From Planctomycetaceae bacterium (GTDB lineage Bacteria > Planctomycetota > Planctomycetia > Planctomycetales > Planctomycetaceae), in NCBI GenBank assembly GCA_003445035.1, contig DLVV01000387.1:1-40222 (forward strand): a DNA stretch of 40,222 bases, in the 5' to 3' direction. The position numbers were made by a program, and so were the translations under genes. Positions 33,706 through 40,222 of the stretch are shown one piece after another; the stretch's first letter is position 1; each line of letters starts with the position of its first letter. The notes under the pieces were generated by a model. It was not told where the DNA came from. It saw only the letters and a list, made by a program, of their open reading frames with translations, and did not search any database.

Positions 33706-35697
33706 TCAGCGGTTCAAAGCCATCCGCGCGACACGCCCCATCCGCCCGACGCCTCCTTCGGGGGCAACGTCGCCGATCATCACCGGCAACCACATCGGCC
33801 TCGTGGCCCGTTCCTCAGGAAGCCGATCCAGCATCGGCAACTCGCCCGGAGCCATCTCGGGACGCAGGTGCTCGACCGGAGCAGGATGCAGGTAGAGCTT
33901 CCGGGCAGACACGAGCTTGGCCAGGGTGCTGGCCAGTTCTTGTGGGATCCCATACCAGAGCACGACATTGCGGTCCCCCCGCAACGCCAGCCCCTGGTCC
34001 CCCACGGTCTCGATGAACGGAGAAAAGTCCTCCAGCAATTGCCGGAAGGTCACCTCGTTTCGCCTCCGCACGTATTCCACCAATGCCGCTCGCACCTGGC
34101 CGTGCTCGGCCAGCGCCAGCCATTCCTCCTCGCCCTCCGTCTCCACATCCGCCTCGAACGTCACCTCCTCGGTGTGCCCTTGTTCCTCCTCGAGCATCTG
34201 CACGACCCGGCTGTCCGGCGTTGCCGGACGACAGCGAGCACGAGCCCATTCGCGGAGTTCAAAGATCTTCTCCTCCATGGTCACAGACAGAGGCACCGTC
34301 TCCTCTCGCGAGTTCTCCAGGTCTTTCTGGGTCAACACCCGCCGCTGGTTGTAACACTCGACCATCGCCGTCACGACGATCTGTTCGATCTCCGCTCCAC
34401 TGTATCCCTCCGTCTGTCGTGCCAGTTCCTCCACATCGTACTTCTCCGGCTTCCAGCCCCGCTTGGACAGGTGAATGTCGAAGATCGGCTTCCGTTCGTG
34501 GAAGTTCGGCAGGTTGACGAAGAACAACTCGTCGAATCGCCCACGCCTCAGCATTTCCGGCGGAAGTCGGTGAATGGAGTTTGCCGTGGCAACCACAAAG
34601 ACCTGCGAACGATGCTCTTGCATCCAGGTCAGGAACCGGCCCAGCAGCCGCGTCATCGTCGTTTCCTGAACGTCCTCACCGCTGCCGGCAAACCCTTTGT
34701 CGATCTCGTCGATCCACAGCACCGCCGGCGCGATCGTCTCCACCAGGTTCAACACGTACCGCATATTCTGTTCTGACTGGCCTTGATCGGCAGACAACAG
34801 GTTGGACACGTCCAGCCGGACCAACGGAAAGCTGAGCAACTGGGCGATGGCCCGGGAGATGAGCGATTTCCCACACCCCTGCACACCGAGCAGGAACACC
34901 CCCTTGGGGGTCGGCACGCCCTGCTCCTGGGCCCGGGTACTGAAAGCGTCAGCCCGTTGCCGAATCCACCCCTTGAGACCTTCCAGGCCTCCGACATCCA
35001 TCAACCCCTCCTCGAGATCGTGGAACTCCAGCAGGTCCGACCCTTGCACCAGGTGTTTTTTTTCAGAGACCAACTGTCGGAAGACGTCATCATCAACGGT
35101 ATCCCGACCCAACAGCGCACGTGCCATCGCCTTGCGACCTTCCCGGGCAGTCAGTCCCAACACTGCCTTCAGAAGTCGCTCTTCCGAGGCGTCATCAATC
35201 TCCAGGATCGCCTCCTCCTGTTTTCGCCGATCCGCCATCACTTCGACCAGTTGCTCGCGCATCTCCTCCAGCCCCGGCAACGGCAGGTCCATGGCCACCG
35301 CCTCGGTCTGCAACTCCACAGGAATCTCACACACCGGCCCCAGAAACAGCAGGGTCTTCCCCTGTTCGGTCAACGTGGGGACCAGGTCCCTGAGTCGTCG
35401 AACCACGGCTGCGTCACCCAGAAACGGATGAAAGTCCTTGAGCAAAAAGACGTGATCCGCCGGGTAGGCAACGATGTCGTCAAGAAACTCCGAAGCCACC
35501 CCGGGGACACTGCCATTGGAGATCGGTGGCTGCCAGCCCGATGTCGCCGACCATGTCACCAGCCCCCGCTCGATCTCAAGGGCCAGTTCGGAGAACTCAG
35601 CCTCCCATCGCTCTTCCTCCCAGGTCTTGAGAAACAGCATGGTGTAGCGAGAGAGAACGCGTGAGCGAAGCGTGTCCAGGGCGTCTGATGTGGTCAT
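33706..35697 (-). CDS. Ycf46-like AAA ATPase with C-terminal extension
   Basis: The 663-residue protein has an N-terminal domain (1-200, with FLLKDFHPFLGD and TLLFLGPVCEIPVEL) typical of Ycf46-like AAA proteins. The AAA core is 230-450: Walker A GVQGCGKS (271-278, K277), Walker B LWIDEIDKG (D330, E331) and the Arg-finger region RRGRFDE (384-390). Such ATPases remodel or unfold protein partners. Residues about 500-663 are an added acidic linker followed by an unrecognised domain (LAEHGQVRAALVEYVRRRNE onward), making it some 150 residues longer than usual. An A8 tract lies at 35063-35056, between the two N-terminal domains. The start overlaps the TIR gene stop as ATGA, so the products should be made together. 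Confidence 0.85.
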   Translation of the reverse strand: MTTSDALDTLRSRVLSRYTMLFLKTWEEERWEAEFSELALEIERGLVTWSATSGWQPPISNGSVPGVASEFLDDIVAYPADHVFLLKDFHPFLGDAAVVRRLRDLVPTLTEQGKTLLFLGPVCEIPVELQTEAVAMDLPLPGLEEMREQLVEVMADRRKQEEAILEIDDASEERLLKAVLGLTAREGRKAMARALLGRDTVDDDVFRQLVSEKKHLVQGSDLLEFHDLEEGLMDVGGLEGLKGWIRQRADAFSTRAQEQGVPTPKGVFLLGVQGCGKSLISRAIAQLLSFPLVRLDVSNLLSADQGQSEQNMRYVLNLVETIAPAVLWIDEIDKGFAGSGEDVQETTMTRLLGRFLTWMQEHRSQVFVVATANSIHRLPPEMLRRGRFDELFFVNLPNFHERKPIFDIHLSKRGWKPEKYDVEELARQTEGYSGAEIEQIVVTAMVECYNQRRVLTQKDLENSREETVPLSVTMEEKIFELREWARARCRPATPDSRVVQMLEEEQGHTEEVTFEADVETEGEEEWLALAEHGQVRAALVEYVRRRNEVTFRQLLEDFSPFIETVGDQGLALRGDRNVVLWYGIPQELASTLAKLVSARKLYLHPAPVEHLRPEMAPGELPMLDRLPEERATRPMWLPVMIGDVAPEGGVGRMGRVARMALNR

Positions 35698-36896
35698 TTC
35701 TCTGCTTTCACTTTGCTCGCCGGGCCAGAGCCGCCTGGTCGCCTCGCCGCACGCCCCCCCGGCTCCTCTTTCAGCCTGTCGATCAGGGTCTTCAATTCGG
35801 AGAGAAACTTCGTTTTGTTTCTACGCCAACCGGTGAAATCCGCCAGCGTTCGACCAGCCACCTCGTTTGCCTGCGAATGCGTCCAACTGCCACTGAAGAG
35901 AAATCCGTCGAGGTTCAGCGGCCACATCAGTGTCACCGACTTGCCGGTGTGCTGCTTGATCGCCTCCTCCCGCCGCTTCACCGATTCGATCAACGGATCC
36001 ATCCAATCGGCCGACAGCGACGCGCGGGTGGCACACAACAGCACACGGTCCCAAACACGAAACCCCCGCGCCGCAACATGGCCTGTCAGACCATTGTCCT
36101 CGGCACCACGACGCGGGTCGAGCCAGCAACGGACACCGTGCTTCTGTAGCGTGTTGTGCAACCGTCCGGCGAAGGGCTCTTCCTCCTCGCTGTAGACGAT
36201 GAAGAAACTCTCTTGTGCGGCACTCGGATCCTCCTGTGTCTCGTATCTCTCGATCCAATCCTGCCCCACTCCGTTCCCCAGAAGAAATTCCGTCGGAATC
36301 CGGGTTTCGGATCGCTCCAGGGTGTCCAGGCTCACCGAACCGGGCCCGAGATGGACCATCGTTTCGAGACCCGTTGTGCGAGACAGGTCCACGTCGTTCC
36401 AGGACGACCATCCACAGCGGACCCGTTCAAAATTGGCATGATCGAGATTCGCGTGCGCGAAATTGACGCCCAGTAACTCGGCACCCGCCAGGTCGGTCTC
36501 CTGCAACTCGGCATCCACAAAGTTCGCCTCGCTGAGTATCGCGGCGGAGAGATCAGCGCCCTGCAACACCGCTCGCCCGAAATCGACACCCTCGCCGCGA
36601 ATCTCGCTTAGCATCGCTCGAAACAGCCGTGTCCCGGAAAAATTGACTCGACTGACTTCGGCGCCCGTCAAATCGGCCCGTGTCAGGTCCGCGCCCGAGA
36701 AGTTACCACCGGTCAACCGCGACCGCGCCAGCTTCGCTCCAACCATCTGGCTTCGACGGAGATTCACACCCGCCAGGTCAATCTCCGAGAGATCCGCGTC
36801 AACGAGATCAACCACCACATCGGGGTTCTTCCGTCGCCACGCCGCCACAGCCTTTCGGCCCTGCCGTACGATCTCGACCAGTTCTTCATTCGCCAT
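35694..36896 (-). CDS. Pentapeptide-repeat protein with C-terminal TIR domain
   Basis: The 400-residue protein has about 20 A(D/N)LxX-type pentapeptides (about 30-175, for example FSGADLTRADLTGAEVSRVN), which form a right-handed beta-helix. A linker follows, with GLETMVHLGPGSVSLDTLER and RIPTEFLLGNGV, which I associate with the TIR-pentapeptide family. The TIR domain (about 229-375) shows SFFIVYS, RLHNTLQKHGVRCWLD, VWDRVLLCATRASLSADW and PLNLDGFLFSG. The catalytic Glu expected four residues after W298 is L302, so NADase activity is doubtful. The ATG at 36896 was chosen; a GTG at 36938 is also in frame. It is the first gene of a two-gene operon with the AAA ATPase. It may be a defence or cell-death protein, or a signalling scaffold. 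Confidence 0.85.
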   Translation of the reverse strand: MANEELVEIVRQGRKAVAAWRRKNPDVVVDLVDADLSEIDLAGVNLRRSQMVGAKLARSRLTGGNFSGADLTRADLTGAEVSRVNFSGTRLFRAMLSEIRGEGVDFGRAVLQGADLSAAILSEANFVDAELQETDLAGAELLGVNFAHANLDHANFERVRCGWSSWNDVDLSRTTGLETMVHLGPGSVSLDTLERSETRIPTEFLLGNGVGQDWIERYETQEDPSAAQESFFIVYSEEEEPFAGRLHNTLQKHGVRCWLDPRRGAEDNGLTGHVAARGFRVWDRVLLCATRASLSADWMDPLIESVKRREEAIKQHTGKSVTLMWPLNLDGFLFSGSWTHSQANEVAGRTLADFTGWRRNKTKFLSELKTLIDRLKEEPGGRAARRPGGSGPASKVKAEK

Positions 36897-37005
36897 CGTC
36901 GAGCCACGCTGCGTGGAGGAAACACCTCCATCTTCCACGCCGGACCACTAGTGTTCAAGCACCCCGCCACACGGGGGTCTCTCTGTCCGGTTGCAACTCT
37001 TGGAT

Positions 37006-37035
37006 TTGGTGACTCTCGCAGTGCGCTGCTAGAAT
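37006..37035 (+). promoter_or_regulatory. Candidate promoter giving a leaderless mRNA
   Basis: TTGGTG (37006-37011), an 18-base spacer and TAGAAT (37030-37035, five of six matches to TATAAT) place the expected transcription start about seven bases after the -10 box, at or next to the A of the ATG at 37042. No SD precedes that ATG, so leaderless translation is predicted. Confidence 0.45.
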
Positions 37036-37041
37036 CGCAGC

Positions 37042-39753
37042 ATGACCGCCATTCGCTCTCTGACGACCCCTGTATTCCGGCGTCTGACGACCACCATCGT
37101 TGGCGCTGCGATTGCCTGCATCGCATCTGCTGTCCCTGCCGCCCCACCACAGGAGCCGGACGCCACCTGGTGGTCACTCCGCCCACTCACTTCGCCTCCC
37201 GCCCCACGGAACGTCGATTCCACATGGGCGAGAACACCTGTCGACGCTTTCGTCTACAGGACTCTTCGGCGTCACGGCCTGACCCCATCAACCGCAGCCG
37301 ATCGCCGCACGCTTATGCGGCGTGTGACCATCGACCTGACGGGCCTGCCGCCCACCCCTGCCGAGGTCAACGCCTTTCTTTCCGACCAGTCGAACGAGGC
37401 CTATCCGCGACTGGTGGAGCGGTTGATGCAGAGCCCCCGTTACGGCGAACGTTGGGCCCGACACTGGCTCGACGTAGCTCACTACGGCGACACACACGGA
37501 TACGACAAGGACAAACTTCGCCCCAACGCGTGGCCCTACCGCGACTACGTGGTCCGGGCCTTCAATGGCGACAAGCCCTTCGACCGTTTCGTTCTTGAAC
37601 AGGTTGCCGGCGATGTTCTGTTCCCCACCACTGTCGACGGCGTGGTGGCAACGGGATTCCTGGCCGCCGGCCCCTGGGACTACATCGGCCACGCCGAGGT
37701 ACCCGAAACAAAAATCGACGGCCAGGTCGCACGCAACCTTGACCGGGACGACATGGTCCGCACCGTGCTCAACTCCTTCACCAGCCTGACGGTCCAGTGT
37801 GCCCGCTGTCACGACCACAAATTCGATGACGTCTCGATGGAAGATTACTACAGCCTTCAGGCGGTATTTTCCGCGATAGATCGAGCCGACCGACCGTACA
37901 ATCCCGACCCGAACACGGCGGCTCGCCGCGCCGTGCTGGACCGGGAGCACCGCCGGGCCGAGCAGCGACTGGCCAACCTGCAAAAGGACCTGGCCGCACG
38001 AGGTGGCCTGCGGCTGAAACGCGTTCGAGACGAACTTGACCGCCTGGGCCGCAGCCGCACACGACTCCCGGCCTACGGCTACCACAGCGCCATCGTGGCC
38101 TCACCCGACCTCCTGAAGTGGGTGCAGGTCGACCTGGGCCGCCCTCACAAACTGGCTCACATCCTGATCGTCGGCTGTCACGACGACTTCAACAACATTG
38201 GAGCCGGGTTCGGCTTCCCGTCACGGTTTCGGATCGAGATCTCCAACGACCCCACGTTCACCAAGGGTGTCACCGCGCTGCTGGACCACACCACCGCCGA
38301 TTTCCCCAACCCCGGCACTCGGCCATTTTCCGTCCCGGCCAAAGGACAAGCGGCCCGCTACATCCGCGTCACCGCCACCCGCCTGGCCCCGCGACAGAAC
38401 GATTTCATCTTCGCCCTGGCCGAACTGGCCGCCGTGGACCCCCAGGGCGGCAACGTGGCTCTTGGCCGTGCCGTCACGTCTCTCGACTCAATCGAAGCTC
38501 CGGTTCGCTGGACTCGCCGCAACCTGGTCGACGGCCACTACGATCGCGTGACAGTAAATTCCGCCATTCTCGCCCGGGCCGTGGAACTCAATCGAACATG
38601 GACGAAACTCCGGAAAGAGCTACTCACACCGGAATTGCGGGCCCGTCGCCAGGCAATCCAGCGGCAACTGTCTCGGATCGCCTCGCAGGTGGCCGCCCTC
38701 CCCAAACCCGCCATGGTCTACGCTGGCACGGTGCACACCGGCACGGGCGCCTTTCGTGGGACAGGCCACCAGAAGGGGCGTCCGCGTCCCATTCATCTGC
38801 TGGCCCGTGGCGATATCCGCCGCAAAGGCAAGTTGATGGAACCCGGCACGGTCGCTGTGGGTGGCGACCTTCCCACGCGTTTCCGGCTGCCGGCCAACCA
38901 TCGAGAAGGGGACCGAAGAGTCGCGCTCGCCAGGTGGCTGATCGATCGCCGCAACCCGCTGACCTGGCGTTCGATGGCAAACCGAATCTGGCAGTTCCAT
39001 TTCGGCCAGCCCCTCGTGGCCACCCCCAACGACTTCGGCCGTATGGGCGAAGAGCCATCGCACCCCGAACTGCTCGACTGGCTCGCCGCCAGACTGCGTG
39101 ACGGCGACGGATCGCTTAAGGATCTCCACCGCCAGATCCTTCTCAGCGCCGCCTACCAACAGGCCTCTTCACACCGCCCCGCCGCCTCCGAAATCGATGA
39201 CGACAACCGCCTCCTCTGGCGAATGAACCGACGGAGAATCGAGGCCGAGGTGGTCCGCGACTCGGTGCTTGCCGTTGCTGGCCGGCTCGATGGACGCATG
39301 TACGGCCCCGGCTTCCAGGACTTTGTCATCGAGAAGCCGCAACACTCACCTCACTACCAATACCACAAGCACGACCACAACGATCCCCGCTCCCATCGAC
39401 GAAGTGTCTACCGTTTCCTGGTCCGCAGCCAGCAACAGCCTTTCATGACCGTGCTTGACTGTGCAGATCCCTCACGGATGGTGGCCCGGCGTGACGAGAC
39501 CATTTCGCCTCTCCAGGCTCTGGCGATGCTCAACAACAATTTCATGACCACCATGTCCAGCCATTTCGCCCATCGGGTTTCCACCGAGACACCCCGCCTG
39601 GCCGACCAGGTGAGACTGGCTGTCACCCTGGCGCTTTCACGGCCTCCGGCCGACGACGAGGTCCGCCTGCTGACCAACTACGCCCGTCGACACGGGTTAC
39701 CCAATACCTGTCGACTGATCTTCAACCTCAATGAATTCGTTTTCGTCGAATGA
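37042..39753 (+). CDS. Secreted DUF1549/DUF1553 protein with F5/8C-type insertion, second copy
   Basis: The 903-residue protein has a signal peptide (about 1-34, TTIVGAAIACIASAVPAAPP). DUF1549 (about 60-275) has YGERWARHWLDVAHYGDT and a CxxCH at 253-257 (CARCHDHKFDDV). An insertion (about 346-505) looks like a discoidin or F5/8 type C carbohydrate-binding domain (WVQVDLGRPHKLAHILIVG, ARYIRVTATRLA, LAELAAVDPQGGN). DUF1553 (about 640-890) has NPLTWRSMANRIWQFHFGQP and RRDETISPLQALAMLNN. No PSCyt1 domain is present. It overlaps the DUF1501 gene as ATGA, so the pair is translationally coupled. The sugar-binding insertion suggests attachment to, or processing of, a polysaccharide, which is inference. 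Confidence 0.92.
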   Translation: MTAIRSLTTPVFRRLTTTIVGAAIACIASAVPAAPPQEPDATWWSLRPLTSPPAPRNVDSTWARTPVDAFVYRTLRRHGLTPSTAADRRTLMRRVTIDLTGLPPTPAEVNAFLSDQSNEAYPRLVERLMQSPRYGERWARHWLDVAHYGDTHGYDKDKLRPNAWPYRDYVVRAFNGDKPFDRFVLEQVAGDVLFPTTVDGVVATGFLAAGPWDYIGHAEVPETKIDGQVARNLDRDDMVRTVLNSFTSLTVQCARCHDHKFDDVSMEDYYSLQAVFSAIDRADRPYNPDPNTAARRAVLDREHRRAEQRLANLQKDLAARGGLRLKRVRDELDRLGRSRTRLPAYGYHSAIVASPDLLKWVQVDLGRPHKLAHILIVGCHDDFNNIGAGFGFPSRFRIEISNDPTFTKGVTALLDHTTADFPNPGTRPFSVPAKGQAARYIRVTATRLAPRQNDFIFALAELAAVDPQGGNVALGRAVTSLDSIEAPVRWTRRNLVDGHYDRVTVNSAILARAVELNRTWTKLRKELLTPELRARRQAIQRQLSRIASQVAALPKPAMVYAGTVHTGTGAFRGTGHQKGRPRPIHLLARGDIRRKGKLMEPGTVAVGGDLPTRFRLPANHREGDRRVALARWLIDRRNPLTWRSMANRIWQFHFGQPLVATPNDFGRMGEEPSHPELLDWLAARLRDGDGSLKDLHRQILLSAAYQQASSHRPAASEIDDDNRLLWRMNRRRIEAEVVRDSVLAVAGRLDGRMYGPGFQDFVIEKPQHSPHYQYHKHDHNDPRSHRRSVYRFLVRSQQQPFMTVLDCADPSRMVARRDETISPLQALAMLNNNFMTTMSSHFAHRVSTETPRLADQVRLAVTLALSRPPADDEVRLLTNYARRHGLPNTCRLIFNLNEFVFVE

Positions 39754-40222
39754 CCCTCGCACGCACAAAAATCGCCACTCGATCCACCGGTGACGCCGAA
39801 TCTCGTCGTGACTTTCTCTGGAGATCCGGAGGAGGACTGGGCGGGATCGCCCTGGCTCACCTTGTGCAAAACGGCTCAGCTCTCGCAGAGCCCGAACCAG
39901 GTGTGCTCTCCGGCCAGTTGCACCACCCTCCGCGGGCCAAGCGAGTGATCCAACTGTTCATGGCGGGAGCCGCCAGTCACGTTGACCTGTTCGATCACAA
40001 ACCGGCACTCGAAAAACACCACGGACAAAACTCTGACTTCGGAGAACACGTCGAAGCCTTCCAGAACGGCCTTGGCCCCTGGATGCGATCTCCGTTCACG
40101 TTTCGCTCCTACGGTGAGTGCGGCAAGATGCTCAGCGACCCGGTACGGGCCCTGGGCCGTTGTGCCGACGAGATGGCCTTCATCCACTCGATGGTCGGCA
40201 AAACCGGGGTCCACAGCCAGGC
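39750..40222 (+). CDS. DUF1501 protein, truncated by window end
   Basis: The ATG at 39750 overlaps the TGA of the DUF1549/DUF1553 gene, and 157 codons are visible before the edge with no stop. The N-terminus has a twin-arginine leader (ESRRDFLWRSGGGLGGIALAHLV, about 17-39). The DUF1501 start motif follows as RVIQLFMAGAASHVDLFDHKPAL (about 69-91), with GKMLSDPVRALGRCADEMAFIHSMVG near the edge. It parallels the 26680 gene but differs in the motif (AGAASHVDLFD against NGGPSQVDTFD). The pairing with the upstream gene supports the call. The missing part is roughly two thirds of the protein. Confidence 0.9.
   Translation, partial: MTLARTKIATRSTGDAESRRDFLWRSGGGLGGIALAHLVQNGSALAEPEPGVLSGQLHHPPRAKRVIQLFMAGAASHVDLFDHKPALEKHHGQNSDFGEHVEAFQNGLGPWMRSPFTFRSYGECGKMLSDPVRALGRCADEMAFIHSMVGKTGVHSQ

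Noticed and set aside
30469..36896. A combined protease-TIR-AAA conflict system uniting the HtrA-like fusion, C39-like, AAA and TIR genes.
   Set aside because: The two proteases are on the opposite strand, one has its own promoter candidate and a signal peptide, and the other is membrane-anchored. TIR and AAA are cytoplasmic. Nothing beyond proximity links them.
36914..36930. Inverted repeat TGGAGG-AAACA-CCTCCA upstream of the TIR gene start.
   Set aside because: The 6-bp stem has no T tract and no clear promoter context. It may be chance or part of the alternative N-terminus from the GTG at 36938.

Overview
The window is a GC-rich chromosomal segment from a member of the Planctomycetota. 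The main evidence is two gene pairs encoding a DUF1549/DUF1553 protein followed by a DUF1501 protein, a hallmark of this phylum. Supporting evidence is a DUF6807 protein, DUF1080 proteins, Tat-type leaders on oxidoreductase-like enzymes, many genes without a clear Shine-Dalgarno (SD) sequence, and the absence of large operons for ribosomal genes. No tRNA, rRNA, insertion sequence, prophage or CRISPR array was seen. Genes are tightly packed: no gene-free stretch exceeds 300 bases, and the longest is 10269..10540 (272 bases). LAYOUT. 1..1542: the 3' part of a plus-strand gene for a repetitive Arg-rich, then Trp/Cys-rich protein with CARDB-like and IPT/TIG-like domains, closed by a strong intrinsic terminator. 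1667..5906 (minus): a probable sugar-acid catabolism operon, with an unknown protein, an enolase-superfamily dehydratase, a Gfo/Idh/MocA oxidoreductase and an AraD1/GguC-type fumarylacetoacetase-fold enzyme. A reading frame of 36 codons after the dehydratase stop is unexplained. 6072..10268: an energised outer-membrane uptake module (ExbD, ExbB, TonB, BtuB-like receptor). 10541..13011: a DUF6807 protein divergent from a membrane glycosyltransferase. 13118..18311: housekeeping genes, rpsD with a good promoter, an adenylate kinase, and mutS behind prs. 18431..22984 (plus): a compact five-gene run of serC, a nucleosidase-family gene, a creatininase-family gene, a DUF1080 gene and an SDR reductase. 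23011..24051: homoserine dehydrogenase on the minus strand. 24190..28125: the first DUF1549/DUF1553 plus DUF1501 pair. 28146..30298 (minus): an M20 peptidase translationally coupled to a Tat-exported TIM-barrel isomerase-like protein. 30469..33702 (plus): a membrane-anchored C39-like peptidase and a three-part protein combining an HtrA-like protease, a jelly-roll domain and a SirB1-like domain. 33706..36896 (minus): a two-gene operon joining a pentapeptide-repeat/TIR protein to a Ycf46-like AAA ATPase with an unrecognised C-terminal extension. 37042..40222: a second DUF1549/DUF1553 gene, with an F5/8C-type insertion and an apparently leaderless promoter, overlapping a DUF1501 gene cut by the window end. 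HOW THE GENES WORK TOGETHER. ExbB, ExbD and TonB should power the receptor, although its ligand cannot be read from sequence. The 5906-to-1667 genes look like dehydration, oxidation and cleavage steps on a sugar acid. The TIR/AAA pair has a four-base ATGA overlap and is the best candidate here for a poorly described system. Its TIR domain appears to lack the catalytic glutamate, which would make it a scaffold or sensor rather than an NADase.
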